Assembly: GCF_014736495.1 (NCBI RefSeq)
Contig: NZ_MDUX01000026.1
Location: 1-48,539, forward strand
Reading direction: 5' to 3'
Origin: Candidatus Dactylopiibacterium carminicum
GTDB taxonomy: Bacteria > Pseudomonadota > Gammaproteobacteria > Burkholderiales > Rhodocyclaceae
DNA: 48,539 nucleotides
Positions within the stretch are counted from its first letter, which is position 1; every line of letters begins with the position of its first letter. The notes below the pieces were generated by a model. It did not search any database. It saw only the letters and a program-made list of their open reading frames with translations, and was not told the DNA's origin. This document shows, in pieces, positions 1 to 7,992 of this stretch. The translations under genes were made by a program, and so were the position numbers.

Positions 1-1640
1 GAAAAACAGTATTTCATGAAGCTCGGGGCTGTCTAGGAAACCCGGGGCGATTCAGTCAGCCGGAGCCTGTGGCCAGTGTCCCGGCTCCGGCGCCTCTGGA
101 TGCGCCGATGTATCCATCTTTGCGCATCGATGAGCCGACGCCCATTCATCGCTTCGATCTGATTGTGAGCGATGCGCCAGCGCGGGAGGTCTATCTCGGT
201 ATGGTGGCGGATACGCCGTATTCCATCCTGTTGCCCAACGATCTGGATGGCAACATCACCGTGAGTCTCAAGCTGGTCAGCGTACCCGAGGCACTTGAAG
301 CGCTACGGACGCTGTATGGCTATGAGTATCGTGTCGATGGCCGGCGCATCTTCATTCAGTCACGCAAGTTGCAGACACGCATCCTCAAGCTCGACTATCT
401 CAATGCGGTGCGCAAGGGGGCTTCGGATATCCGGGTGATCTCCGGCTCCGTTAGTGACGTGAGTTCGGGCAGCAGCGGAACTTCCGGTACGACGAACAGC
501 ACCAGTACCAATCCGACCAGCTTTGTCACAAGCAAGATATCCACTACGGCGAACAACGATTTCTGGAGCGAATTGCGCGAAACGCTGGCGGCCCTGGTGG
601 GCGAAGGTGAAGGGCGCGGCGTGATGCTCAATCCGCAGAGCGGCATCCTGGTGGTACGTGCCTTTCCTGCCGAACTCGCCCAGGTCGAGGAGTTCCTGCG
701 TGTGTCTCAGCTAGCACTGACACGACAAGTGGTGATCGAGGCCAAGATCGTGGAGGTAGCCCTGAGCGACCAGTTCCAGGCGGGCATCAACTGGGGCGCC
801 TTCGGCAGTGCGAGCAGTCCCGATGGGCGGCTGCGGTTTTCCGGTGGTCAGCTCACGCCAGGGAGCACCATCGTACGTGGCGGAATCTCTACCACCAGCC
901 CGATCTCGGGCACGGCACAAGTCAATCTGGCCAATTCGGCCGATGCTGTGGGCAGCATGTTCGGTCTGGTGCTCAGCTCGGCAAACTTCACGGCCGTGCT
1001 CAATCTGCTCGAAGAGCAAGGGCAGGTGCATGTACTTTCCAGCCCGCGGGTGGCCACGCTCAACAATCAGAAGGCTGTGCTCAAAGTGGGGAGTGACGAT
1101 TTCTTCGTCACCGGGGTCGATACCAACTCAAACACCAACGCCAATGGTTCGTCGGTCATCTCGCCCAAGCTCACGCTGCAGCCTTTCTTTTCAGGCATCT
1201 CGCTAGACGTGACACCGCAGATCGACGATCGTGGTGGTATCACCCTGCACATCCATCCGATGGTGAGCAAGGTCAGTAGCGTGACCCAGGAAATCGATCT
1301 GGGCGAGCTGGGGAATTTCAGATTGCCGCTCGCGTCCAGCGAGGTCAGTGAAATGGACAGCGTCGTGCGGGCACTGAATGGCCAGATGATCGTGCTGGGT
1401 GGCCTGATCCGTCAGGGGTCCAACGTGGCTGACTCTCAGGTGCCCGGCCTAGGTGACGTGCCCGTGCTGGGCAACCTCTTCAAGCAGAAAAGCCGCGATG
1501 CCGAGCGGCGCGAACTGGTCATCCTGTTGCGCCCCAGCGTCATCCAGTCGAATGCCGACTGGCGTTCCGAGATCGACCGGGCCAGCGATCGCGTCGGCGA
1601 AATCCTCGACGGACGCTGGCGCGGCGGTACGGAACGCTGA
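1..1640 (+). CDS. mshL: MSHA-type pilus secretin (MshL-like), 5' end possibly outside the window
   Basis: Outer-membrane secretin of the type II secretion/type IV pilus superfamily, which forms the ring through which a pilus exits. The N-terminal part (to about residue 115 from the GTG at 69) looks like the short secretin N domains of MshL. A Ser/Thr/Gly-rich linker follows at about 120-155. The C-terminal half has the conserved secretin segments VLSSPRVATLNNQKA and VPGLGDVPVLGNLFKQ and ends in a typical ELVILLRPSVI strand. The first start codon in the window is GTG at 69, but the frame stays open to base 1 and no signal peptide or lipobox follows the GTG, so the true start is probably upstream. 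No other MSHA gene follows; the next gene is convergent. Family assignment is good; MshL rather than PilQ or GspD is inferred from the short N-terminus. Confidence 0.85.
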   Translation, partial: KTVFHEARGCLGNPGRFSQPEPVASVPAPAPLDAPMYPSLRIDEPTPIHRFDLIVSDAPAREVYLGMVADTPYSILLPNDLDGNITVSLKLVSVPEALEALRTLYGYEYRVDGRRIFIQSRKLQTRILKLDYLNAVRKGASDIRVISGSVSDVSSGSSGTSGTTNSTSTNPTSFVTSKISTTANNDFWSELRETLAALVGEGEGRGVMLNPQSGILVVRAFPAELAQVEEFLRVSQLALTRQVVIEAKIVEVALSDQFQAGINWGAFGSASSPDGRLRFSGGQLTPGSTIVRGGISTTSPISGTAQVNLANSADAVGSMFGLVLSSANFTAVLNLLEEQGQVHVLSSPRVATLNNQKAVLKVGSDDFFVTGVDTNSNTNANGSSVISPKLTLQPFFSGISLDVTPQIDDRGGITLHIHPMVSKVSSVTQEIDLGELGNFRLPLASSEVSEMDSVVRALNGQMIVLGGLIRQGSNVADSQVPGLGDVPVLGNLFKQKSRDAERRELVILLRPSVIQSNADWRSEIDRASDRVGEILDGRWRGGTER

Positions 1641-1690
1641 TCCTTTGGATCTGGTTACGTCATTTCCTTGTCATTCGCGGTTCCCGCCGA

Positions 1691-1718
1691 TTCCCGAGGC
1701 ACATGTGTGCCCCGGGAA
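1691..1718. terminator. Strong hairpin between convergent mshL and slyD
   Basis: A 12-bp interrupted stem (TTCCCG, one mismatch, GGCACA with its complement) sits between the two convergent stop codons. An overlapping longer pairing also exists between 1679-1686 and 1713-1720. There is no T-run on either strand, so it is not a canonical intrinsic terminator, but it could end or stabilise both transcripts. Confidence 0.5.
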
Positions 1719-1731
1719 CCCACTGAAGCAT

Positions 1732-2208
1732 TCAGTGGTGATGGCCGTGCTCGCCATGCACATGCTGGTGGGTGATCTCTTCCTCGCTGGCTTCACGCAC
1801 TGCGAGTACCTGCAATGTGAAACGCAGTGCCTGGCCGGCCAGCGGGTGGTTGCCGTCAAGCAGGACTACCGGTCCCTTGATCTTGGTGACGAAGAAGTGG
1901 CGGGGTTCTCCCTGTGTATCCAGCCGCTCGATCTGGCCGCCAACCTTGATGCCCGGCGGGAATTCGGCCTTGGGCATGGTCTGTAGCAGGCTCTCGTCGC
2001 GTTCGCCAAAAGCGTCCGCCGCACTTAGTGCGAGCGTGGTCTGGAAGCCGGGTTCCTGACCTTCAAGTGCCGCTTCCAGCACGGGGAACAGGTTGTCGTA
2101 ACCACCATGTAGGTAGGCCACAGGACGCTTGCCATCGTCGATGAGGCGGCCATTGGCGTCGCTGACTCTCAGGCTCAGGGTGACGGCGGTGTTCTTGCTG
2201 ATCTTCAT
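1732..2208 (-). CDS. slyD: FKBP-type peptidyl-prolyl isomerase, SlyD-like
   Basis: Cytoplasmic prolyl isomerase and chaperone, about 158 residues. The start is the ATG at 2208 (MKISKNTAVTLSLRV); the frame runs on upstream but that part is low-complexity and unlike the family. The order is SlyD-like: a split FKBP domain (GGYDNLFPVLEAALEGQEPG), the inserted IF chaperone flap (about 65-120), and the closing FKBP strand. The C-terminus ends in a short His-rich tail (HQHVHGEHGHHH), shorter than the E. coli metal-binding tail but suited to nickel or zinc binding. The gene is divergent from the permease gene, with 244 bp between the starts. Confidence 0.9.
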   Translation of the reverse strand: MKISKNTAVTLSLRVSDANGRLIDDGKRPVAYLHGGYDNLFPVLEAALEGQEPGFQTTLALSAADAFGERDESLLQTMPKAEFPPGIKVGGQIERLDTQGEPRHFFVTKIKGPVVLLDGNHPLAGQALRFTLQVLAVREASEEEITHQHVHGEHGHHH

Positions 2209-2452
2209 GCGGATCTGCCGGGGAAAGTTGAAGAGCGCCCATTCTGACCGACTCAGGCGGCGTGAGGAATCCCCACGATCCGTGCTGCCAAGGGAGCGCG
2301 GTCCGCATCGGAGACCGGAACCCCCGGAAGGGCAGGGAACTTTTCCCGGACGCGGCGGCTCTGCCTGCGAGCGTGTCTTGCCCATTGGGGCTGTTTGAGC
2401 GGAGTTCCGCCAGCAGCCGTTTCCCGAGAGCATTTCTTCGTAGAGTACCTTC

Positions 2453-3865
2453 ATGCCAGCTTTGCCTGACAGCAGTACCCCGGATCAGCATGCCGCGCAT
2501 CCGCATGCAGTACTCGATCTTCACGTCGTGATCGCCATCATCGTCGGCATCGTGGTCGGTGCCGGCATCTTCAAGACACCAGGCATGGTGGCCGGATTGA
2601 CTGGTGACAGCAGCTGGATGTTCTTTGCCTGGCTGTTCGGCGGGATCATCTCCCTGGTCGGAGCCCTGTGTTACGCCGAACTGGCCAGCGCCTATCCCAA
2701 TGCCGGCGGCGATTACCATTTCCTCACCCGGGCGTTTGGCCGCTCGCTCGGCCTGTTGTTCGCCTGGGCACGCTTCACGGTGATCACCACCGGCTCGATC
2801 GCTTTGCTGGCCTTCGTGTTCGGCGATTACCTGGCGGCGATGCTTCCAGTCGATGCGCTGGGGCCGACGCTCACCAGCGCCCTGTATGCAGCGCTGGCCG
2901 TGCTTGTGCTGAGCGGTGTGCATCTGGCCGGCATCCGGTCGGTGGCACGGGCACAGGTCTGGCTGACCGTGGTGCAGATCGTGGGCCTGTTGCTGGTAGT
3001 GCTGGCGGCATTTTCCATCGCGACTCCGGTCAGCGTGCCGGAGGTTGTCGCCGAAAGTCCGGCCAGTGGGCCTTCCGCCTCGGCTTTCGGGCTGGCCATG
3101 GTCTTCGTACTGCTGACCTACGGCGGTTGGAATGAAGCGGCTTACGTCAGTGCAGAGATCAAGCAGCCGAAACGCAATATCGTGCGCGCGCTGATGTATT
3201 CCATCCTGCTGATCACGGCGCTTTACCTGCTGGTGAACTGGGCCTATTGGCGCGTGCTGGGCACGGCCGGCATGGCACAGAGCCAGGCAATCGCCGCCGA
3301 CCTACTGGCGATGGCATTCGGGCCTGTCGGCGGCACGCTGATTTCGTTGCTGGTCATGGTGACGGCATTGACCACGGTGAATGCGACGATGATCGTGGGC
3401 GCCAGGACGGGCTATGCCGTGGGGCGCGACTGGCCTCAACTGGCAGGCCTTGGCCAATGGAGCCCCGATCGCCAGGTGCCGGCCAACGCCCTGTGGGTAC
3501 AGTGTGTGGCCGCCTTGCTGCTGATCGCGGTCGGTGCCGTGACCGGCGGTGGTTTCCGCGCCATGGTGGAGTTCACCTCGCCGGTGTTCTGGTTGTTTTT
3601 CTTGCTCTCTGGCGTGGCATTGCTGGTGCTGCGCCAGCGCGATCCGGCGACCGAGCGTCCGTTCCGCGTTCCTCTGTATCCGGTGCTGCCGCTGCTGTTC
3701 TGTGCGGTCTGTGCCTACATGCTGTGGTCCAGCCTTTCGTTCGTCTACAGCCAATCCTTGGGCGGCTTCAATGCGGCCTGGATCGGCGTGGTCGTACTGC
3801 TCGTCGGTCTGTTGCTGGTGCTTTGCATGCGCCCATCCCTGCAGGCCTCGTATTCGCGCAGTTGA
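2453..3865 (+). CDS. APC-family amino acid permease
   Basis: Inner-membrane amino acid or polyamine transporter of the amino acid-polyamine-organocation superfamily, 470 residues with about 12 hydrophobic segments. The first helix carries the substrate-binding glycine motif GIVVGAGIFKTPG typical of APC proteins, and CYAELASAYPNAGGDYHFL matches the conserved loop after helix 2. The N-terminus before the first helix is short and His/Asp-rich. The substrate cannot be read from the sequence. The next gene starts 49 bp downstream on the same strand, so the two may be co-transcribed. Confidence 0.85.
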   Translation: MPALPDSSTPDQHAAHPHAVLDLHVVIAIIVGIVVGAGIFKTPGMVAGLTGDSSWMFFAWLFGGIISLVGALCYAELASAYPNAGGDYHFLTRAFGRSLGLLFAWARFTVITTGSIALLAFVFGDYLAAMLPVDALGPTLTSALYAALAVLVLSGVHLAGIRSVARAQVWLTVVQIVGLLLVVLAAFSIATPVSVPEVVAESPASGPSASAFGLAMVFVLLTYGGWNEAAYVSAEIKQPKRNIVRALMYSILLITALYLLVNWAYWRVLGTAGMAQSQAIAADLLAMAFGPVGGTLISLLVMVTALTTVNATMIVGARTGYAVGRDWPQLAGLGQWSPDRQVPANALWVQCVAALLLIAVGAVTGGGFRAMVEFTSPVFWLFFLLSGVALLVLRQRDPATERPFRVPLYPVLPLLFCAVCAYMLWSSLSFVYSQSLGGFNAAWIGVVVLLVGLLLVLCMRPSLQASYSRS

Positions 3866-3914
3866 ATGTCGTTTTCCTGTTTCCTCCCACCCCGACTCTT
3901 GCAGGAGAAAAGCC

Positions 3915-4520
3915 ATGACTGACCGTTTGATCGTACCGGGCCAGCCCCACCTGAGCCGCCGTGGTTTCCTGACCGGAGCGCTCGCCGGAGCCTCCTTGCT
4001 CGGGTTGGGTGCACGCCCGGCACTGGCGCAGTTCGGGCCTGACAACCGGCTGGATGTGCCCTACGTGCCTACTCCGCAGGAAGTGGTCGACGAGATGCTG
4101 CGGATGGCCCAGGTGCGTACCGGAGATGTCGTGTATGACCTGGGCTGTGGCGATGGCCGCGTGGTGATCACGGTGGCGGCCAAGCTGGGGGCGACCGGCG
4201 TCGGGATCGATCTGGATCCCCAGCGGATCAGCGAGGCGAACGCCAATGCACGTTCGGCGAAGGTGACGGACAGGGTGAAGTTTGTCGAAGCGGACTTGTT
4301 CACTTCCGACTTTTCGGCTGCCACGGTGGTGACGCTCTATCTGCTGGATTCCGTGAACCGGCGTTTGCGCCCGCAGCTGTGGCGCCAGTTGAGCGTCGGC
4401 ACACGCGTGGTATCTCATGACTTCAGCATGGGAGAGGAGTGGCCGCCAGAGGATGTCCGCCAGGTCGGGCGCAGCACGCTTTATCGCTGGACCATCACCG
4501 AGGCACACAAACGCACCTGA
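3915..4520 (+). CDS. Class I SAM-dependent methyltransferase with Tat-type signal
   Basis: 201 residues. The start ATG at 3915 has an AGGAGA ribosome-binding site. Residues 15-40 look like a twin-arginine signal (SRRGFLTGALAGASLLG, then an Ala-x-Ala-like site near ARPALAQ). The mature part has a compact Rossmann methyltransferase fold: motif I VVYDLGCGDGRVV, acidic motif GVGIDLDP, then VEADLF. The family, with the entry sequence YVPTPQEVVDEML, is widespread and uncharacterised in proteobacteria. Export would be odd, because SAM is not expected in the periplasm; the segment could instead be a membrane anchor or a vestigial signal. The substrate is unknown. It converges on the GGDEF gene. Confidence 0.8.
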   Translation: MTDRLIVPGQPHLSRRGFLTGALAGASLLGLGARPALAQFGPDNRLDVPYVPTPQEVVDEMLRMAQVRTGDVVYDLGCGDGRVVITVAAKLGATGVGIDLDPQRISEANANARSAKVTDRVKFVEADLFTSDFSAATVVTLYLLDSVNRRLRPQLWRQLSVGTRVVSHDFSMGEEWPPEDVRQVGRSTLYRWTITEAHKRT

Positions 4521-4567
4521 GTCAGAGGGCCGGCAGCCCCTTCCTGGCGGTTTCCGGTCCAGCGGGT

Positions 4568-6436
4568 TCAGAAGTGCGACGCATGCGCACGCCAGGTGTT
4601 CTTGCCGGCCTGTTTGGCCTGGTACATCGCCCGGTCAGCCAGCTGCAACAGGCATTCGGGTTCGGTGGCGTCCAGCGGGAAGAAGACTACGCCCAGGCTG
4701 GCTGAAACCTCGAGCACGGCACATCCATCGGCGACGGGGCTGGCTGCGGCGGTCAGCAGTCGTTGAAGTACCGGCTCGCTATCGCTGGGGTGGCGCAGGT
4801 CGACCAGTAGCGCCACGAATTCGTCGCCTCCCACCCGTGCCAGGGTGTCGCTGTCGCGCAGGGCGGCGCGCATGCGTTGCGCGAGCTCCACCAGCAGCGT
4901 GTCGCCCGAGTCGTGGCCGAAGCGGTCATTGATCTGCTTGAAGCCATCCAGATCGATGTAGACCAGTGCCAGACAGAGCTCTCGCCGCAGGCTCTGGCTG
5001 ATGGCATGGGTCAGGCGATCCTGCAGCAGACTGCGGTTGGGCAGGCGGGTCAGCGTGTCGTAGTGGGCGATGTACTCCAGATGTTGCTGCTGTTCCTTCA
5101 TCTGCGTGATGTCGGAGAACAGGGCTACGTAGTTTCGCGTCTGGCCCGCATGATCGCGTACTGTGCTGATGGTCAACAGGGCTGCGAACTGGCTGCCATC
5201 CCTGCGGCGGCTCCAAAGCTCTCCCAGCCAGGAGCCCTGACGCAGCAGATCGCGCCACATGTTTGTGTAGAAGCTTGCCGGTTGTTTCCTGGAGCTGAGC
5301 AGGCGCGGTGTGCGACCGATGACGTCATCGTGCGCATAGCCCGTGATGCGGCTGAAGGCTTCGTTGACTTCGACGATATGCCCCTTGGCGTCAGTGATGA
5401 TGATGCCTTCGCGAGAGTGCGTGAATACCGTGGCTGCCAGGCGCTCACGGTCGCGTTGCTGGGCTTCGCTACGCTCCGTCTCGCGCCGGCGCAGGTGCAG
5501 ATAGAGCCAGCTCATCAGGAACATCAGCCCGATCAGGGCCGGCAGCACGAGGGTGAGCAGGCGCCGGCTCTCCCGCGTCCAGCGGCTCAGGACGTATTCC
5601 CGTTCCAGATGCAGTTCGACGATCACCGGAAACAGGCGCGAGGCCCGGAATGCGCTGATGCTCGGTTGGGTGCCGTAGAGCGTTTCTTCGAAGGTGCCCG
5701 CCTCGACATCGTTGATCGACGCAAGATAGATGGCGTCGGCACGCAGAGCCCCCGGACGGAAGCGCTCGTCGGTGGAGAACAGCTGGATGCCGTCATAACG
5801 CAGCACATCGACAGAGCCTCGCTCCAGGGCCAGACGATTGCTGTAATGGTTGATGAAATAATCCGGATTGAGGGCTACGAGCAGCAGCACGGTGCGGCCA
5901 TCGTCCAGCCGGACGTTGCGCAGCATCGGCAGGAAGCCTGTCTGCCTGCCATCGCCGGCCTGCGTCGGCAGGATGGGGGAACCATCGGAGAAGTCCCGGC
6001 CTCGCCAGGGGCGGCCGATGGCGACGTAGTCGCTGTCTGGCGTGCCTGGTGGCAGGAAATCCAGCAGGTTGACGTAGCGCCCCAGATTGGCCGGATTGGC
6101 GCTGGCCACGATGCCGCCGTTCTTGTCGACCACCGACAGCGAGCGCAGCGCCGGTGCATTGCGCAGCATGGCGACCAGCTCCCGGTTGGTCGGGGGCTGG
6201 GCGGTATTGATGAGCGAGAGGCTGAGCAGGTTCAGGTATTGGGTGAGGTGATCTTCCACCGCGCGCGCCTGCAGACCGGCGATGTCATGCTGTTGCTCGA
6301 GCTCCTCGGCATACATGCGATACAGGTTGAAGACCGTGCTGGCGGCGATACTGGCAGCGAAAACCGTGGCAAGGACCAGGAAACCGAGGTGACTGCCGAT
6401 GTGCCGCACGACGTTACCCAGGCGGGGCGTATGCAT
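4568..6436 (-). CDS. Membrane diguanylate cyclase, periplasmic sensor-PAS-GGDEF
   Basis: 622 residues, predicted to make cyclic-di-GMP at the inner membrane. Order: transmembrane helix about 15-38; a large periplasmic sensor to about 300 with cache-like features (ALRSLSVVDKNGGIVAS); a second helix about 305-325; a short helical linker; a PAS domain about 340-455 (SREGIIITDAKGHIVEVNEA); and GGDEF about 465-615. The active-site motif is intact (RVGGDEF, 536-540), and a product-inhibition site RxxD (RDSD) lies five residues before it. No EAL domain. The start is 9 bp after the stop of the solute-binding protein gene, and the AGGA ribosome site overlaps that stop codon, so the pair is translationally linked. 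Confidence 0.92.
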   Translation of the reverse strand: MHTPRLGNVVRHIGSHLGFLVLATVFAASIAASTVFNLYRMYAEELEQQHDIAGLQARAVEDHLTQYLNLLSLSLINTAQPPTNRELVAMLRNAPALRSLSVVDKNGGIVASANPANLGRYVNLLDFLPPGTPDSDYVAIGRPWRGRDFSDGSPILPTQAGDGRQTGFLPMLRNVRLDDGRTVLLLVALNPDYFINHYSNRLALERGSVDVLRYDGIQLFSTDERFRPGALRADAIYLASINDVEAGTFEETLYGTQPSISAFRASRLFPVIVELHLEREYVLSRWTRESRRLLTLVLPALIGLMFLMSWLYLHLRRRETERSEAQQRDRERLAATVFTHSREGIIITDAKGHIVEVNEAFSRITGYAHDDVIGRTPRLLSSRKQPASFYTNMWRDLLRQGSWLGELWSRRRDGSQFAALLTISTVRDHAGQTRNYVALFSDITQMKEQQQHLEYIAHYDTLTRLPNRSLLQDRLTHAISQSLRRELCLALVYIDLDGFKQINDRFGHDSGDTLLVELAQRMRAALRDSDTLARVGGDEFVALLVDLRHPSDSEPVLQRLLTAAASPVADGCAVLEVSASLGVVFFPLDATEPECLLQLADRAMYQAKQAGKNTWRAHASHF

Positions 6437-6445
6437 GGTGGTTTC

Positions 6446-7243
6446 CTAGTCGAACACGGCGACGGGCGTCAATTGGTGTTGTGCGGCGGCCGTGCGCAGA
6501 CGGCCATCCTGCTGGATGTCGGAGACGAAACGGTCGACACGTGCATGCCAGCGTTCGTCTCCTGATCTGACGGCGTAGCCGTAATCGGTCAGATGGAAGG
6601 GGGCAGGGGGCGCCACGAGGCGAGCCCAGTCGGCGTTGCGCAGCATGTGCTGGCTGTAGGGGTAGTCGGTCATGAAGACGTCCGCACGCCCGGAGAGCAC
6701 TTCCTGTTCCCGTGCGAAGGGGGTTTCGAGCACTACCAGGCGCGCATGGCGGATTCGTTCCCGCATGACGGTTTCGTGATAAGTGCCGCGTGATACGGCA
6801 ACCACCACGCCTGGCTGATCGATGTCCTTCCACGCCTGGATGCGGCGGTTGGCCACGGTGGTGATGGCGTAGATGTCGCTGCGCAGATAAGGGCGGGTGA
6901 AATGGATCTGCGCCGCGCGGGCCGGCGTGATGCCGATGGCGAACATGGCGATGTCGCAGCACTCGGTGCGAAGATCTTCGATCAGCGTCACGAAGTTGCT
7001 GTCGACGAAACGGATGCCAATCCCGGGGCCCAGATCCTGGGCAAATGCGCGGGCCAGATCGATATCCATGCCGCTGAGCTGCTGGGTGCGGGGATTCCGG
7101 TAGGTAATGCCGTGGTAATCCGGCCAGATACAGATGCGGAGTGTTCGCGTGGCCAGCACGCGGGAGAGCGTATCGGAGGCTTGTGCATGGGTGGGTGGCT
7201 GCCAGAGCAGGGTGAGAAACAGGCAGGCCATCAGGAAACGCAT
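6446..7243 (-). CDS. Periplasmic solute-binding protein, SBP family 3
   Basis: 265 residues with a signal peptide (MRFLMACLFLTLLWQPPTHAQA) and the bilobed family 3 fold used for amino acids and related small solutes. Recognisable parts are TLRICIWPDYHGITYRN, the lobe-crossing SGMDIDLARAFAQDLG, and the hinge region DIAMFAIGITPARAAQIHFTRPY. A GGGAG ribosome site precedes the ATG at 7243. No ABC permease or ATPase is adjacent. Instead it is coupled to a GGDEF cyclase, which suggests the binding protein presents a ligand to the cyclase sensor rather than to a transporter. The ligand is unknown. The two-component genes upstream run the same way and could be in the same transcript. Confidence 0.85.
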   Translation of the reverse strand: MRFLMACLFLTLLWQPPTHAQASDTLSRVLATRTLRICIWPDYHGITYRNPRTQQLSGMDIDLARAFAQDLGPGIGIRFVDSNFVTLIEDLRTECCDIAMFAIGITPARAAQIHFTRPYLRSDIYAITTVANRRIQAWKDIDQPGVVVAVSRGTYHETVMRERIRHARLVVLETPFAREQEVLSGRADVFMTDYPYSQHMLRNADWARLVAPPAPFHLTDYGYAVRSGDERWHARVDRFVSDIQQDGRLRTAAAQHQLTPVAVFD

Positions 7244-7353
7244 GAGCTACTCCCGGAGTCGCTGGCACAGGCAATGGATGCCGTGCACAACGGAGCTGCG
7301 TTGAGGAACATTAGCCTACGGTGTGAGCCTTGCCCGGAAGGCCCAGCGCTGGG

Positions 7354-7980
7354 TCAGAGCTGCTGCCAGCGGCGCTCCACGGCAAACTTGACGAGCGAGG
7401 AGCTGCCCTCGAGTTCGCACTTGCGTTTGATGTTCAATCGGTGGGTTTCGACAGTCCGTACGGAGAGCTGCAGACGATGCGCGATTTCCTTGCTGGCAAG
7501 GCCGTCTGCGAGCAGCGAGAGGATTTCCCGTTCGCGCTGGGTGAGCAGCGGCGGTGTGGTGGCCGCTGCCGCCAGGGCTGCGCTCACACCGCTGGAGTAG
7601 TAGCAGCGGCCGGCCATCACGGCCTGCACGGCGGCCACGATCTCCTGCGCGGGACTGTCCTTTAGTACATAGCCGCAGGCGCCCGCGCGGCAGGCCTCGA
7701 TCACGTATTGTGGCTGATCGTGCATGGTCAGCATGATGATGCGCAGTTGGGGGTGCATGTCGTGCAATTGGCGGGCGAGGTCGATGCCGCTGGCCGCCTT
7801 GAGTGCGATGTCCAGCAGCACCACGTCGGGTAATTGCCGCTGCAGGCCGGCGAGGGCCTCCTCCGCGCTATTGGCCTCGGCGATCACTTCGAAGCCCGGC
7901 ACGGTCTGCAGGCGGGAGCGCAGGCCATCGCGCACCAGCGGATGGTCGTCAATCAGCATCAGGCGGACTCGGGTTTCCAT
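7354..7980 (-). CDS. NarL/FixJ-type response regulator
   Basis: 208 residues. The receiver domain (1-120) has the acidic pair in MLIDDHPLVRDGL, phosphoacceptor Asp57 in VVLLDIAL, and the switch Thr/Lys in LTMHDQ and LKDSPA. The C-terminal LuxR helix-turn-helix (about 140-200) is clear: LTQREREILSLLADGLASKEIAHRL is followed by SVRTVETHRLNIKRK. It lies 12 bp after the histidine kinase stop with a GAGGAG ribosome site, so the two form a cognate pair. A likely target is the divergent cstA promoter region. Confidence 0.93.
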   Translation of the reverse strand: METRVRLMLIDDHPLVRDGLRSRLQTVPGFEVIAEANSAEEALAGLQRQLPDVVLLDIALKAASGIDLARQLHDMHPQLRIIMLTMHDQPQYVIEACRAGACGYVLKDSPAQEIVAAVQAVMAGRCYYSSGVSAALAAAATTPPLLTQREREILSLLADGLASKEIAHRLQLSVRTVETHRLNIKRKCELEGSSSLVKFAVERRWQQL

Positions 7981-7992
7981 GATGGGCTCCTC

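Noticed and set aside
4877..6565. 562-codon plus-strand open frame antisense to the GGDEF gene
   Set aside because: Antisense mirror of a well-supported gene, no start signal and no similarity.
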